Positions 47,264-59,866 of a stretch of DNA of 64,000 nt are shown here, in pieces; position 1 is the first letter of the stretch, and every line of letters starts with the position of its first letter. The translations under genes were made by a program, and so were the position numbers. The notes beneath the pieces are model-generated. The model was not told where the DNA came from. It ran no database searches and saw nothing but the letters and a program-made list of their open reading frames with translations. Where the stretch lies: positions 102,270,772-102,334,771 of the forward strand of contig CM060697.1 of the NCBI GenBank assembly GCA_030686995.1, in the 5' to 3' direction. The stretch comes from Artemisia argyi (lineage: Eukaryota; Streptophyta; Magnoliopsida; Asterales; Asteraceae).

Positions 47264-50200
47264 TGTCACACCCCCAAAATCGGGTCCAGCGGAAGCATAC
47301 GTGTAGCTGGGGTGTAACTCAATTGGTATTACAACACAAGTTCAAAAATGGTTTTCACTTGAATCATTTAGAATAAAATAGCTTAATCAAAAATGTTGAA
47401 TTTACATTGTTAAAAATAGTGCGGAAGTAGGCCCTTAAAATAGTTTAAAATGGTCCCCATATGAATATCAGAGTCTTCTATGACCATGCCATGCCCTGCC
47501 AAAACCTCCTGTAGCGTGCCATTACTTAATACCTGAAAATACATGCTAAAGAGTGTCAACACGAGGTTGGTGAGTTCATAAGTTTGTATTAAAATAATAG
47601 TGTTGTGAGTACAATAGAGAGTTTTGTGACCATTGTGTAACTCACAATGTCATAAAAATAAAGTTTACCTTACAGTAAAATCAGGATTGTGGACCATGAG
47701 TAGAGTGTGTGATCATTACAACAAATATAATATCACATAGAAAAATAGTCTATTACGCTAGCGCTAAGTTCATGCAACCGAAGCTATAACAGTGTGCATG
47801 CTCTAGAAGCATGTTAAATATAAAGGCCCGGCAAGTGTTTATCCCGTTACACTTGTAATTCGACATGTTATACGCTCGCGTTTGCCTATCCGGTCAAACA
47901 GAACGGGGGAGTCACCACCAATAGATCTATTTATAACATTCGCGCTTCCCAGCAGGAATTGACGGTTCATGAGTTTGGGCATAGTGGGATTCAAGGGCTT
48001 AGGCTAATCCGCGTAATAGTTTAGATAAAACATAAGTTTCAGTATGGTCCATAAAAGTGTTTGCATAAAAGCAAAAGTTCATAAAGTGTGTTGCATAAAA
48101 GCAAGAGTTCATAAAGTGTGTTGCATAAAAGCAAGAGTTCATAAAGTGCGTTGCATAAAAGCAAGAGTTCATAAAGTGTGTTGCATAAAAGCAAGAGTTC
48201 ATAAAGTGCGTTGCATAAAAGCAAGAGTTCATAAAGTGTGTTGCATAAAAGCAAGAGTTCATAAAGTGTGTTGCATAAAAGCAAGAGTTCATAAAGTGCG
48301 TTGCATAAAAGCAAGAGTTCATAAAGTTCGTTGCATAAAAGCAAGAGTTCATAAAGTGCGTTGCATAAAAGCAAGAGTTCATAAAGTGTGTTGCATAAAA
48401 GCAAGAGTTCATAAAGTGTGTTGCATGTTTATCAAGCATTTGTGTATGTGAGGAAATAATCAAGTATGCAACTGATATACACATAGGTGCATTTAAATAA
48501 TCAATCAAGCCATCAAAGAAAACAGTAGTGTTTAAGTAAACAATTGCGCATTCAAGCATTGAGTTTAGTCAAAAACGAGCATGTATTCTCCCCCAAAACA
48601 GTTATAAAAACAGGTAAAAGTAGGGGGTATGAACTCACCTGGTGCGATAGCTATGATGACAAAAGTGGATACACTGAAATGAGGCACGATCTCTAATCGC
48701 AACCTAATATGAATGATAGTTTCTCATGTAAGAAACGAAATGATGCTACACATGCAAGTACGTATGTTATCGATACCACTCATTAGTTTTGAAAATAACG
48801 TTTATCGTCGAAAATATATTTTTGACGTCTCGTTAAGCTAATAACCATTTTTCAGGTAAATGTGTTGAAACGGTACTCCACGATCCTGGTTTGGTGTCTT
48901 ATCGGCAAATATAAGGTTTTCGTCGCAAAAATAGCATTTTCATAACTTGAAAATATGCCCAAAATGGCCTCGCAAAACAAGTCGCGAAATGTTGTACGTT
49001 AAGGGTTGGTGATGAAACTCGGCGTTTTTGAAAACCTTGTAACAATATCTTGAAATCGTGTCATTTAAGTTTTGGCTATACGGGTCTTGATCGATGAGAA
49101 AATCGACTCTCATTGTTGTTACTTGAAAGTATTATGTTCAACACTTAGAAAATTTCATTATAGCAAAAGCTGTCAAAATATATATAGTTTATCGGGTATA
49201 TAGATGAGGTCGTAGTTTATTCGTTACGAGTCCAATGATCAAACGGCCAATTGATTTGAAAAGCTTGCTGGAAGATCTTGATTTCATAAAACTACGGCTC
49301 GGACTCAAACTGATCCGATCATAAAGAAAAACAGCCGTGAAAGTGGTGTCTCGCAAAGACAGTTTACGTCAAAACTCTATTAGTGTACAAAGCTGATGGA
49401 AATATATATATATCGTCGGATTTCAAACACTTGTATCTTTTTCGTTATAAGCCCGTTTTCTATGTTCTTTATATCCCGGCGAAGGTAATCAAGTATACTT
49501 TAGGTTTTTCAAGGTCTCGGCTAGTCTAGATATCATTTAATCTCAGTTTTCCTAGCTTGAAAAATCGGGACAGAATCATAATTTCAGAAAATATAGTTTT
49601 AGTCGTTAATCTTGAAAATAGCATATCTTTTTCGTCGTAACTCGGATTTTATCCCCGTTTTCGGCCATAGTTTCGTCTCGGAATGTATTTTCTAAATCTT
49701 TGGTCCAAAGTTACACCCTAGACCCTGAGTTTCCCACGTTTAACAAAAAGGGACAGTAGCTTATATATAGTTTGTAATAATCAATTTTTCTAGTTCAAGG
49801 GTTGTTTAAAACGTAACCAAACAATCTCAAATCAACTCCACAAGTACCCAATCCTACCATACACCTTCTTAGAGTGTCATGGGGTCCTAAACATCACCAA
49901 TCTTGGTGGATCTCATGATATTGCTAATAAAAATTATAGATCTATGTTTATAAACAAAAATAAACAATAAGTGGTATGGATCATAGTATATTTGCATGTT
50001 TTTGTTACTAGATCATGAAAATATATAAAGTAGATGTTTAAAAGAGTAGGAAAGATTGTTAGTAACTTACTTGTGATGATTATTAAGAAGTGGTGATGAA
50101 AACCCATTTAATCTTTGTGGTTTTTATTTCAAAACCCAAACTAGATTATTACTAGGACTTGATAAACACCTTGATCTTGAAAAATTAGTGATTTCTTCCT

Positions 50201-51162
50201 TGTTCTTGATGTTTGGCTGAACCACAAGGATGGGGTGGAGAGAAAATGGTAGCTAGTTTCTAGTTTTATGATATTATGTATGTGTAATATGTTATACTTG
50301 GAGTATATAACAAATATCTAGTCCAATGGTCTAAGTGTAATTTAAATGGTCAAATTTTAGTCAATATTTGGTGACTAGGGGGGGCATTGGGCGTGAATTA
50401 GGGGAAAGGGGGAAAAAGGTGGTGGCTAATTAAGGCCTTTGTCTCCCAAAGGCAATTATTAGCTAGTTTGAGTGTACATTGGGTGTTATCGGGTACCGAG
50501 TTAACTAGAATTAAATTGTAACGAGACAAAATAAAATATAATGAAGTTGTAAAAATTGTAAAATAATATTCCTGATGAGAATCGGGTGTTAAAATACTTA
50601 TCGAGTTGAAATAACGCAAACCGACAGAGTTATAAACTTCGACCGTGAAATATAGTAATTGTTTAGAAAACGCCGGGTAAAATAATAATATAATTTTTAT
50701 ATTATTATTATGAGTATGTAACTAGGTTAGGATCATAGTCGGGAGTATTGGGTATACGTTAGTAGTAAAACTGAGTGGTATCGTTAATTACAAATTAAGC
50801 ATACGTAAATTGAAATAATGCATATCCGTGTAGGTTCTCAAATGATGATGATAATGTGTAGACTATTCCAGTCTATATGAAGTGTCATTAATGAATGATG
50901 CATGAATTCGCAGCTAAACCTAACTGGTTACGCGAATTTGAAGACTCGTAAACTCAGTTTACGAAATGACGAACGATGATCATGAATAGTGATTTCCCTT
51001 CGGGAATGAATAGTGTCACATGAATAGAAAAATTTCTGAACGCTTCTCGGAATTACAAACTGTCTCCGAAAATGATGAATAGTAACCGGTGAATAGTAAT
51101 CGATGAATAGTAACTGATGAATAGTGAATAGGAGAAATGTCCCGAAAATGCGGGTTGTTACA
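47264..51162 (-). repeat. solo gypsy LTR (3.9 kb) inserted in the copia E 5' LTR
   Basis: On the minus strand it starts TGTAACAACCCGC and ends GGGGGTGTGACA, the same ends as the chromovirus-type LTRs here. Perfect TTATT duplications flank it. It has no internal region, so the rest of the element was lost by LTR-LTR recombination. Both ends are alignable with gypsy A and chromovirus B LTRs, including a TGAATAGT-rich block at 51000-51130 (plus strand). A 30-bp minisatellite lies inside. Confidence 0.9.
48053..48430. repeat. 30-bp minisatellite, about 12-13 units
   Basis: Unit TTGCATAAAAGCAAGAGTTC followed by ATAAAGTGTG. Units differ almost only at one or two positions (GTG/GCG/TCG near the junction, and AAAAG/AAGAG in the first). 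Because 30 is a multiple of three, open frames of up to 186 codons appear on both strands; they are by-products of the repeat. It was not noticed in the other gypsy LTRs of the window. Confidence 0.95.
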
Positions 51163-51167
51163 TTATT

Positions 51168-51398
51168 AGTTAGTTATTTCTGGACAAAACTCGAAGGGTC
51201 ATGTCTATTAATGCATACCTGTTCGAATGGTTGTGATGGTTGGAATGCAACTTTTCACAAAGTATATATACATATGAACATGTAACTTTACATTGGTTAG
51301 ACAAATATTTATATAAGTTATCTTTAGTTTTTATCGTTTGCAAATCATATTTGACTCAACCATAAACCGTACACAACTCGTACACGACTGGGACAACA
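51168..51398 (+). repeat. copia E 5' LTR, right part
   Basis: It completes the LTR and ends GGGACAACA. It is followed by ATTGGCATCAGGAGCC (51399-51414), a primer-binding site resembling TGGTATCAGAGC with changes. Confidence 0.9.
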
Positions 51399-52695
51399 AT
51401 TGGCATCAGGAGCCTTGTTGGAACACATCTCGTTACACCATCAAAACAGAACCAGAAAACCAAAAACAATTGTATCGAGACAGAAACCAAAACCAAAACA
51501 GAAACCCACGCTGGAAATTTTTTTTCAGGAACATCGCACACCCTTGATCCTTGTTAACTTTAGAAGGGTTGCATAGATAACTTAGGGACATAAGAAAAGT
51601 CGTATACAACTTTTCTTTGTGTCGAAATTTGCAAACAGGAAGGACACCGATCCAGAAATTTGGTGCCTTGGTTTGTTGTGTTTAAAGTCGTACGCCGCAA
51701 CAAAACCAGAAAAGATTTAAGGAATTTCTTGTTAAAACAATAACGAGAACGTACTTGTGTGTTTTCTACTACAACACAACAAGGGTAAAGGAAAGACGTC
51801 GAAGATTGTGCATCAAAACCGTGATACACAAGGAGAAGAAAAGAAGCGCAGAAACAATAAAGAGCGTTGCTTGGATAGAAAAGAAAAGATACCGGTATAA
51901 CGAAACAAAGAAGCACGTTGGCAATACAAGAGCAACAACAAAATTTGAAAGACAGAAGCGAATTGATCACTCGCTACATAAAATACCGATTAGGGTATTG
52001 GGGGTTATTGATATACGGTGTGGAGAAAAGAAAGGAAAACAAAAGAAGTATTGTGGAAACAACGAAGCATAGGAAACAAGCAATAGTGGAACGACAAACA
52101 AATTTTGTTTAGACGTTGGTTTATTGGATTTAGTACCGCGGGTACTAAAAGAAAAAGAAGAAGAAAAGCAACTTAGTTGCTGTTTTTGGCAGAAAAATAC
52201 CGCGGGTATTTTTTGAAAAAGGAGACTTGGAACAAAGAAAACAACGACAACCATTGGGAATTGATCGTGGCCAAAGTCACTTCGGGTGGATTTGGAGTAA
52301 AGCCGAGACATAACAAGGGTCTAAGGCAAGTAGTAGGAACCAAGTCGAGAAAGAAAGAAAGGAACAACGTGACATTTGGTTAAGTATTCGACAACCAAAT
52401 TGAAATTGAAAGGAGACGAGGAAAGAAAAGTACGTGGTTGATATAATTCAAAGTATCGACACACAAGTGGGAACGCATAACATACGAGGTCACGTTATCA
52501 TTATTTGGATTTCATTTATACGCTATAGTATAGATACTCATTTCATACTATTAGGAAATCCCGAGAACTATATATTGATCCTCGTATTACTAGGATTCCC
52601 GGATAACTATTTCTATTCCCCGTAGTAGTAAGGATATACCATACTAGTTAGATTTCCCATACAAATTAAAGGTGAAGATTGTAAACACATCTAGG
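51399..52695 (+). other. leader region of copia E
   Basis: About 1.3 kb between the primer-binding site and the gag ATG with no convincing gene. It is purine-rich with many GAAAG/AACAAAG words. Two TACCGCGGGTA blocks (about 52134 and 52198) sit in an imperfect-hairpin-like context. An open frame of 105 codons (51755-52072) has no recognisable domain and is probably chance. Confidence 0.6.
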
Positions 52696-55600
52696 ATGTC
52701 GGGTGGAGATGATGACACCAATACAAATAACACTATAGTAAAACCCATTACACCCATTACACAATATCAATGCCCTAAACTCAAAACCACAAACTACACT
52801 GTTTGGGCTATACAAATTAAGGTTATATTAGAAGCACATGGATTATGGGAGACTATAGAACCTAAAGAAAACACCCAATTAGATGCTAAGAAGGATAAGG
52901 CAACTATTGCCCTCCTATATCAAGCGGTGACTGAGGATGTGATATTACAAGTAGCAAGTTGTAAAACTGCTAGAGAATTTTGGGAATCATTGAAAAGGAG
53001 ACACGTTGGAGAAGAAAGAGTTTAACAGGCACGATTACAATCACTAATGATAGGATTTAATGCCCTTCAAATGAAGGATGAAGAAACGGTGGATGCATTT
53101 ACAAACAAACTAAATGGTTACGCCACGAAGGCTAAAGAATTAGGAAAAACCATGGATGAATCACTTTTAGTACGAAAACTATTAGATTCCACACCAGATA
53201 GGTTCATTCAGATAGTAGCATCCATAGAACAGACAAGTGATCTAGATGATATTACCTTAGATGAGATCACTGGAAAACTAAAGGCATTCGAGGAAAGGAT
53301 AAAACTCCGAAAGGGAGGACAAGCAGAAAGCCAAGATAACCTATTATTCGCACAAGGTGAACACTCTAGATATAAGAAACGTTTCAACAAGAATAGGGGT
53401 AGATCAAACTACACACGAGGAAACTGGCAGAATAAAGGAAATAGAGATAACTCGAATGGAGAAAATTCAACTCACAATGACAAGAACAATAAGAATAGAA
53501 GTGAGTGGAAGAAGAAAGTAAAATGTTTCAATTGCGGGAAACATGGACATTTTAAGAAAGAATGTAGAAGTAAACCAACAACTCAGGAACAGTTAAACCT
53601 TATCTATGAAGACGATGAACCATCACTATTAATGACTACACACGAAGAAGTATTGTTAAATGAAGGACAAATACAACCCGAAAAGTATGCTACAACAGAT
53701 GATAGCATATGGTATTTAGATAATGGTGCAAGCAACCATATGACGGGAGCGAAGAGTCATTTTAAAGATATAGACGAAAGTATCACTGGACGCGTTCGTT
53801 TTAGAGATGGATCGTATGTAGAGATAAAGGGTAGAGGTTCTATAATATTAGGATGTAGAAACAAGGAGCAAAAGATAATAACAGATGTTTACTACATACC
53901 AAACCTCAAGAGCAACATACTTAGTCTAGGACAACTTACTGAAATAGGTTGTAAGATCATCATGGATGGGAACAAGCTGACTTTGTATGATAAGAAAAGG
54001 AAGTTGTTGATGAAGGTAGAAAGGTCGAAAAATAGACTTTACAGTATTAAACTGCAGATAGAAGCACCTATATGCCTCTTAGCAAATGTGGATAATCAAG
54101 CATGGTTATGGCACACTAGATTAGGTCATCTGAACTTTGATGATATCAACAAGATGACAAGAAAGGGTCTAGTAGAAGGAATACCAAGAATAAACCATAC
54201 TGGACAAGTATGTGATGCATGTTTATTAGGAAAACATAGCAGAACACCATTTCCCAATCAAGCTAAATTCAGATCCAAGAACCCATTGGACTTAGTTTAT
54301 GGAGATCTCTGTGGTCCCATAAGTCCAACAACACATTCCGGAAAGAAACTCATCTTCTTACTAGTAGATGACTGTACACGTTATATGTGGGCTTATTTTC
54401 TAACAACTAAGGATCAAGCCTTCAACACATTTAAGGAATTTAGACAAAAGATTGAAATGGAGTTGAGAATGAAGTTAAGAATGCTAAGAACAGATAGAGG
54501 TGGTGAATTTACATCAAATGAATTCACTAAGTACTGTAAAGAGAATGGAATAACAAGACAGTTAACAGCACCATACTCACCGCAACAGAATGGAGTAGTT
54601 GAAAGAAAGAATAGGATGGTGTTATCAACTACTAGGAGTATGATGAAAGCGATGAATTTACCCTTAACTTTTTGGGCGGAAGCAGTCAAGCATGCCATTT
54701 ATATTCTAAATAGGGTACCTACACGAGCACTAGAAGATAAAACACCGTATGAAGCACTCTACAAAAGAAAACCAAACCTACAAAACCTTAGAATATTCGG
54801 ATGCACAACTTATGATAAGATAACGATACCTCACTTGAAGAAGTTAGATGATAGAAGCATACCGATGGTTTATTTAGGAGTAGAGGAAGGATCAAAAGCT
54901 TGTAGGTTATATGATCCAGTAAGAAAGAAGAAACATGTTAGTAGGGACGTAAAGTTTATGGAAACGAAGCCGTGGAATTGAGATAAAGATGAAAATGATA
55001 CGGATACACAAGACACATTTTGGGCTAGTTTTGTGGTAGACGAAGTTGATAATGGAAATCCTACACCAATCAACATAGAAAACATTGATAACACGTATCA
55101 TGAAGAAGATCAAATACCGGATCCAATACCAGATCCAATACCTGATCCAACATCACCAACTACACCACCAACATACACTTACGAACCCTACTCAGAAAGT
55201 GAAAGAGAAGCTACTATTAGTTCATTAGAAAGCTCATTAGGAAGCTCAGAGAGATATGATCACAGACCAGTACGAGGTTTAAAGAATATCAATGAAATTT
55301 ATCAACATGCACGTGAAGTAGAAACTCCAAGTTTATTTTTCATAGAAAAAGAACCCCGTAACTACAAGGAAGCATCAAAAGATGAGAAATGGATTGAGGC
55401 CATGAAATTTGAATTAGATTCAATCAACAAGAATCACACATGGACTCTTACAGATTTGCCAGAAAATCAGAATGCAATCGGACTCAAATGGGTTTATAAA
55501 ACCAAGAAAGATGCACAAGGAAAGATCATTAGATATAAAGCAAGATTAGTAGCAAAAGGTTATGTACAAGAACAAGGAATAGACTTTGATGAAGTATTCG

Positions 55601-56823
55601 CACCAGTTGCTAGGATAGAGACAGTTCGGTTAATATTAGCACTAGCAGCATATCATGGATGGCAAGTACACAACTTAGATGTGAAATCAGCATTTTTACA
55701 TGGAGAATTAAAGGAAGAAGTCTATGTTACACAACCTGAAGGTTTCATTCAGCAAGGAAACCAAGGAAAGGTATACAAGCTAACAAAAGCTTTGTATGGC
55801 TTAAGACAAGCACCAAGAGCTTGGAATGTGAAGCTTGATCAAACCTTGAAGTCATTAGACTTTAAGAAATGTAATCTAGAACAAGCAGTCTACACAAAGA
55901 GAAGCAAGAATTCAACACTTATAGTTAGAGTATATGTAGATGATTTAATAATCACGGGCACTCCAAATAAGGAAATAGACTTGTTCAAATCCCAGATGGA
56001 AGATAAATTTGAAATGAGCGTTTTAGGATTGCTAGCATATTACCTTGGGATAGAAGTTACAGAGATAGGAGGAGAGATTACAATCAAGCAAACTGGATAC
56101 ATTAACAAGATCCTAAAAGAAACAAGTATGATGGATAGCAATGATACGAAGATACCATTGGATCTCGACACTAAGTTGGTCAAGGCGGAAGATGGAGAAC
56201 CAGTTGACGCAACTTATTACCGAAGCTTAATTGGAAGCCTAAGATACTTATTACATACAAGACCGGATCTTAGTTACTCAGTCGGACTACTCAGCAGATT
56301 TATGCAAGACCCAAAGGATCATCACCTGAAGGCAGTGAAACAAGTAATCCGATATGTCAAAGGAACAAAAGAACATGGAATAATATACAAGAAGGAAGGC
56401 GACTGCAAGATTACAGGTTACAGTGACAGTAGTTATGGAATCAATACCGATCAAGGAAAAGGAACTACTGGAGTCGTATTTTACTTTGGAGAGTCACCTA
56501 TTACCTGGTGTACTCAGAAGCAACCAACAGTGGCGCTCTCATCATGTGAATCAGAATTCATGGCGGCTACTGCAGTAGCATGTCAAGCCTTATGGTTAAA
56601 ACATTTACTTAGTGAACTAACTGGAATGGAAGAAAAAATGATAATGCTCAGAGTTGACAACGTATCTGCAATAGCACTCGTAAAGAACCCAGTATTTCAT
56701 GGAAGGAGTAAACATATAGACATTTGCTATCATTTCATTCGGGAATGCGTAGAGAATGGTCATATAAATGTGGAACACGTTAGTGGAGAACTACAAAGAG
56801 CAGACATCTTAACGAAAGCTTAA
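52696..56823 (+). pseudogene. copia E gag-pol polyprotein, two stops in one otherwise open frame
   Basis: The first ATG of the open frame is 52696. Domains: gag core (YTVWAIQIKVILEAHGLW), zinc knuckle (CFNCGKHGHFKKEC, near 53524), aspartic protease (YLDNGASNHMTG, near 53715), GAG-pre-integrase (WHTRLGHLNFDD), integrase (DLCGPISP, TDRGGEF, SPQQNGVVERKN), reverse transcriptase (KSAFLHGELKEEVYV, and YVDDLIITG near 55935), RNase H ending at 56823 with the HIDICYHFIRE and ADILTKA segments. TAA at 53023-53025 and TGA at 54979-54981 are the only breaks in about 1375 codons; each fits a single base change. Defective as written but very recent. Tork/TNT1-like in style; the clade is tentative. Confidence 0.9.
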
Positions 56824-56902
56824 CCAAGACTCAAGTTTTCAACTATGAGACAAATGCTCGGAGTTCAAGACCTTGGACAAAGCAACGATCAAGATTAAGG
56901 AG

Positions 56903-57233
56903 GAGAATCAAAGTAATCTTGATGTTACTTCAAAGGAAAACGTGAAGGACCAAATTTGTAGAAACGAAACTCTACAACCGCTAGTTAGTTAAAGTAGTTA
57001 TTAGTTAGTTATTTCTCGACAAAACTCGAAGGGTCATGTCTATTCATGCATACCTGTTCGAATGGTTGTGATGGTTGGAATGCAACTTTTCACAAAGTAT
57101 ATATACATATGAACATGTAACTTTACATTGGTTAGACAAATATTTATATAAGTTATCTTTAGTTTTTATCGTTTGCAAATCATATTTGACTCAACCATAA
57201 ACCGTACACAACTCGTACACGACTGGGACAACA
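56903..57233 (+). repeat. 3' LTR of copia E
   Basis: 331 bp, matching the reassembled 5' LTR. AAGGAGGAGAA before it is the polypurine tract. Its first seven bases (GAGAATC) differ from the 5' copy (TGTGAGC). It ends ACAACA followed by the GCACA duplication. Confidence 0.9.
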
Positions 57234-57238
57234 GCACA

Positions 57239-57600
57239 TAGCAGCTAATATATTGATTGTTGTAAATAAGGCTTATTTAATCATGTCCTGGACATGTTTC
57301 ACATATAATCAAGACATCTAATATCCACATACGTTTATGATATGAGGATATATCAGATGGTTCTTTCCTATTTTTCCCGCATGTGGACCTTGAATTTACA
57401 CAAATGACATCCAAATTGAATGCATTTGTAGCACTGCAACTTGCCCTTAGAAATAATATTGAGGTAGTAGCACCTTGCAACAATTAGTATCATATCTGAA
57501 TGAGGTTGAATAAAACATAAGGTTCAGTCATTCTCCTCTTAAACGAAGATTAAGGGCAAATGGAACTCTTTAATTGTCTGCTTCTAGTTTTCATTTTAGC
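57239..57600. other. continuation of the SAUR duplicated spacer
   Basis: Contains no gene. 57239-57470 matches 61019-61247. The segment with TCTCCTCTTAAACGAAGAT and TGCTTCTAGTTTTCATTTTA matches 62297-62390. This shows where the SAUR spacer resumes after copia E. Confidence 0.8.
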
Positions 57601-58222
57601 GTTTGGACAAAGATTTTCTGACAAATCTTTCTTTGACTGTTGCTATCCTTTGATCTTTGTGAGAACTTTCCTTTGATTTTGTGATGTATGTATGAGCATG
57701 TGGAAACTAGTATGGTGGTGATGATAATAATTAGTTAAGGGTAGCTGCTAAAATGAAAACTAGAAGCAGACAATTAAAGAGTTCGAGAGAACAAATGCTA
57801 TATAAACCCAAAAAAGAAGAATCTACAAAGTAAAGTGACAAAGACCAAAGTGAAAGAATGAGAACAATAAATGTATGTATGACAAAGACTAAAGACTTAT
57901 GAGAATATTGGAAAGGCGTTTCATCATCAAAGACACAGATGTGACGAAAGGCATATAACACTGAATCACAACCATAACAAAGAACAAAGAATGCTGAAAA
58001 GACATTCATCAAAGTTCACAAAGCATGATTGGAACAAAAGACCTAGCAAAGCTATTACACAAAGACTCAAAGTTCAAGAGAACAAGCTTCAAAGATGAAA
58101 GATCAAGGTCACAAAAGAGAGATCTCAATGATCACCTCTTAGGGGGAGATTGTTAGCATTAGAAGTGTTGATCATTTATGTAATCAAAGAGAGATCTCAA
58201 TGATCATCCCTTAGGAGGAGAT

Positions 58223-58509
58223 TGTTAGAATTAAAAGTGACGATCATTATTGAGTCAAATAATTAGTTAAATATATTCATGTAATAGCTAGTAACTGTTA
58301 GTCCATTATGTTAATGTAAAAGCCTAAATGGCTTGGCCCAAAAGAAGGCCCAAGAGTAAGCCCATTGAGGCCTAATGTAAAGACTATATAAACCCTCTTA
58401 GGCTTGTTAGGAGGGTGGGAGTTCATGTTAATCAAAGGTTTATTTTGCACATAGTTCTCTCCACCTTATCTCTACTTTCTCTCTCTAGTTCTTCTATCTC
58501 TCTCTAACA
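58223..58509 (+). repeat. LTR-like unit
   Basis: TGTTAGAATTAA to CTCTAACA (TG...CA), preceded by the polypurine-like TTAGGAGGAGAT. It contains an ACTATATAAACCC TATA box (near 58383). A short repeat of its start (TGTTAGCATTA) lies 74 bp upstream, so the junction has been duplicated. No second full copy is in the window. Confidence 0.6.
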
Positions 58510-59037
58510 TCATAATGTTAGGTGATAAAGCTAGATCTAAGGTCCTACACACCGGCCATTGAACCGGCGATTAACCATCAAGGAAGAAGCAACCGTTGTC
58601 TCAAGGAAGAGACGCAAAGAAAGAACATAGACGGTTCATCAGAGAATGAGAGGATAAGAGGCACGATGGAACGACAGAAAAAGAATGCAAGGGTTATATT
58701 GCAAGGGTTGTATTATCGATTAGGATTTGGGAAAAGTTTTAAATAAGTATTTATTTTTCTTTTCAATATACTTTATTTATTGATTAGAAAAATAAAAGGA
58801 TATTATCCCAAATCAATTGAAGAAAGTAAGAAAAAAGGAAGCAAGTTTTGTACTTTTTATCTAAGGAGATTAAAAATACAAAATTACCAAGTAAGAAACC
58901 GAACCATTGTGGTTCACATAATCAGTAAGAAAGCAAGAAAACCGAGGAGTTGTAAAAAAATCGGACAACCCCTAGACGGAGTAAGTTCAGTACGAGTGCG
59001 AAATAGGCAACTGTGACCGGCCAATTGTCTAAAGTAA

Positions 59038-59160
59038 GAAAGTAAGAGAAACCTTAGTGTTTCACCCAGTAAGAGAAACCATAGCGTTTCATCCCGTAAG
59101 AGAAACCGTAGTGTTTCACCCCGTAACCGTAAGAGAAACCATAGTGTTTCACCCCATAAA
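59038..59160. repeat. tandem repeat of about 27 bp
   Basis: Four to five units of GTAAGAGAAACCATAGTGTT plus TCACCCC, with small variations and one 6-bp extra (GTAACC). It lies inside the copia remnant and is not coding. Confidence 0.8.
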
Positions 59161-59332
59161 AGAATCAGTGTTTCGAAGTATGTAAGAAACTGATCATATG
59201 ATCAGAAGTAAGAAGTAAGGTTGATCACGTTTGGCGATCACAAGAAACCAAGTAAGAAAGCAACATAACATGTAAAAGGGCAAAAGAAGTCGAGGAAGAG
59301 ACATACATCAAGGAGAACGAGACAAGAAAGAC

Positions 59333-59437
59333 ATGAAATGTTATAGATGTAACAACTATGGACACCTTGGATATGAGTGCATCAAATGGAAGGAGAAAGA
59401 CAAAGAGCAAGAAGCACTTCTCATCTCATTGTTGTGA
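59333..59437 (+). pseudogene. copia gag zinc-knuckle fragment
   Basis: A short open frame starting with an Arg/Gly-rich stretch just upstream of MKCYRCNNYGHLGYEC, a CX2CX4HX4C knuckle as in TNT1-like copia gags, followed by KWKEKDKEQEALL and a TGA. It directly precedes a polypurine tract, so the rest of pol has been deleted: gag tail joined to the 3' LTR. Confidence 0.7.
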
Positions 59438-59486
59438 AGTCAAGTAAAGAAGACTCGATTTGCGTCTATAACATTAGGGGGGTGAA

Positions 59487-59866
59487 TGTTGGACCTTAAT
59501 GTTATAGAAGTAAATGTTAAGGGTAGTTTAGTGTGTATTTATATTATGTATTTAGTTTAGAAGTCTGCAAACCGAAGTTAGTTTGGGCTGCGTCCAAAAA
59601 AGAAACAGTTATATGTTAGGGTTACAACGGTTAGAAAGGTTGTACCGTTTAGTTTACAGAATCGGTATACCCCTTCATCATGGCACCGATTCATTAGTAT
59701 AAATAGGTCACGTTTTGTAAACAAACATCAGTTGTTAATTCAATCCAATATATGCTTCTGTTGCAAAGTTTCTGTCCCAAACTCTCATGTTTAATTCATC
59801 AATTCTTGTTAATCTTGTGTTTTCATAATTCGATCCTGGAAATATGGAACCTGTGAAAACCAAACA
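59487..59866 (+). repeat. 3' LTR of the deleted copia element
   Basis: TGTTGGACC to ACCAAACA, preceded by the polypurine tract TTAGGGGGGTGAA. It contains GTATAAATAGG (TATA box, near 59697). It is followed at 59867 by TTTTGCACG, where the SAUR spacer resumes as in 20133. Confidence 0.7.

Larger units (their letters stand above)
47164..57233 (+). mobile_element. young copia element E
   Basis: Perfect 5-bp duplication GCACA on both sides; LTRs of 331 bp (5' LTR split into 47164-47263 and 51168-51398; 3' LTR 56903-57233). By eye only two substitutions separate the LTRs outside the first seven bases. Internal parts: primer-binding site, a 1.3 kb leader, and one long gag-pol frame with two stops. 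It is among the youngest elements in the window and is itself interrupted by a solo gypsy LTR. Confidence 0.9.
57601..59486 (+). mobile_element. copia-like remnants, rearranged
   Basis: Signs of at least two copia pieces: an AAAGATCAAGG...TTAGGGGGAGATTGTTAG 3' end (to about 58165), a near-duplicate of the same PPT/LTR start at 58184-58245, an LTR-like unit (58223-58509), and a gag zinc-knuckle segment near the right end. Most of the roughly 800 bp between 58510 and 59300 is low-complexity, AAGTAAGAAAG-rich DNA without clear coding. No RT or integrase is left. Confidence 0.55.

Noticed and set aside
48053..48430. Regular 30-bp repeat as a CRISPR-like array
   Set aside because: There are no unique spacers between repeats, and the context is a plant retrotransposon LTR.
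47999..48559. Open frames of 121-186 codons on both strands with repeated NSCFYATHFM-like peptides
   Set aside because: They are produced by the 30-bp minisatellite, whose unit length is divisible by three; no start context or domain supports a gene.
51755..52072. 105-codon basic protein in the copia E leader
   Set aside because: Overlaps alternative frames in a purine-rich leader, no recognisable domain, and no ATG context that stands out.
58522..59016. Two small Lys/Arg-rich frames
   Set aside because: Low-complexity, AAGTAAGAAAG-rich DNA in copia remnants, with no recognisable domain.
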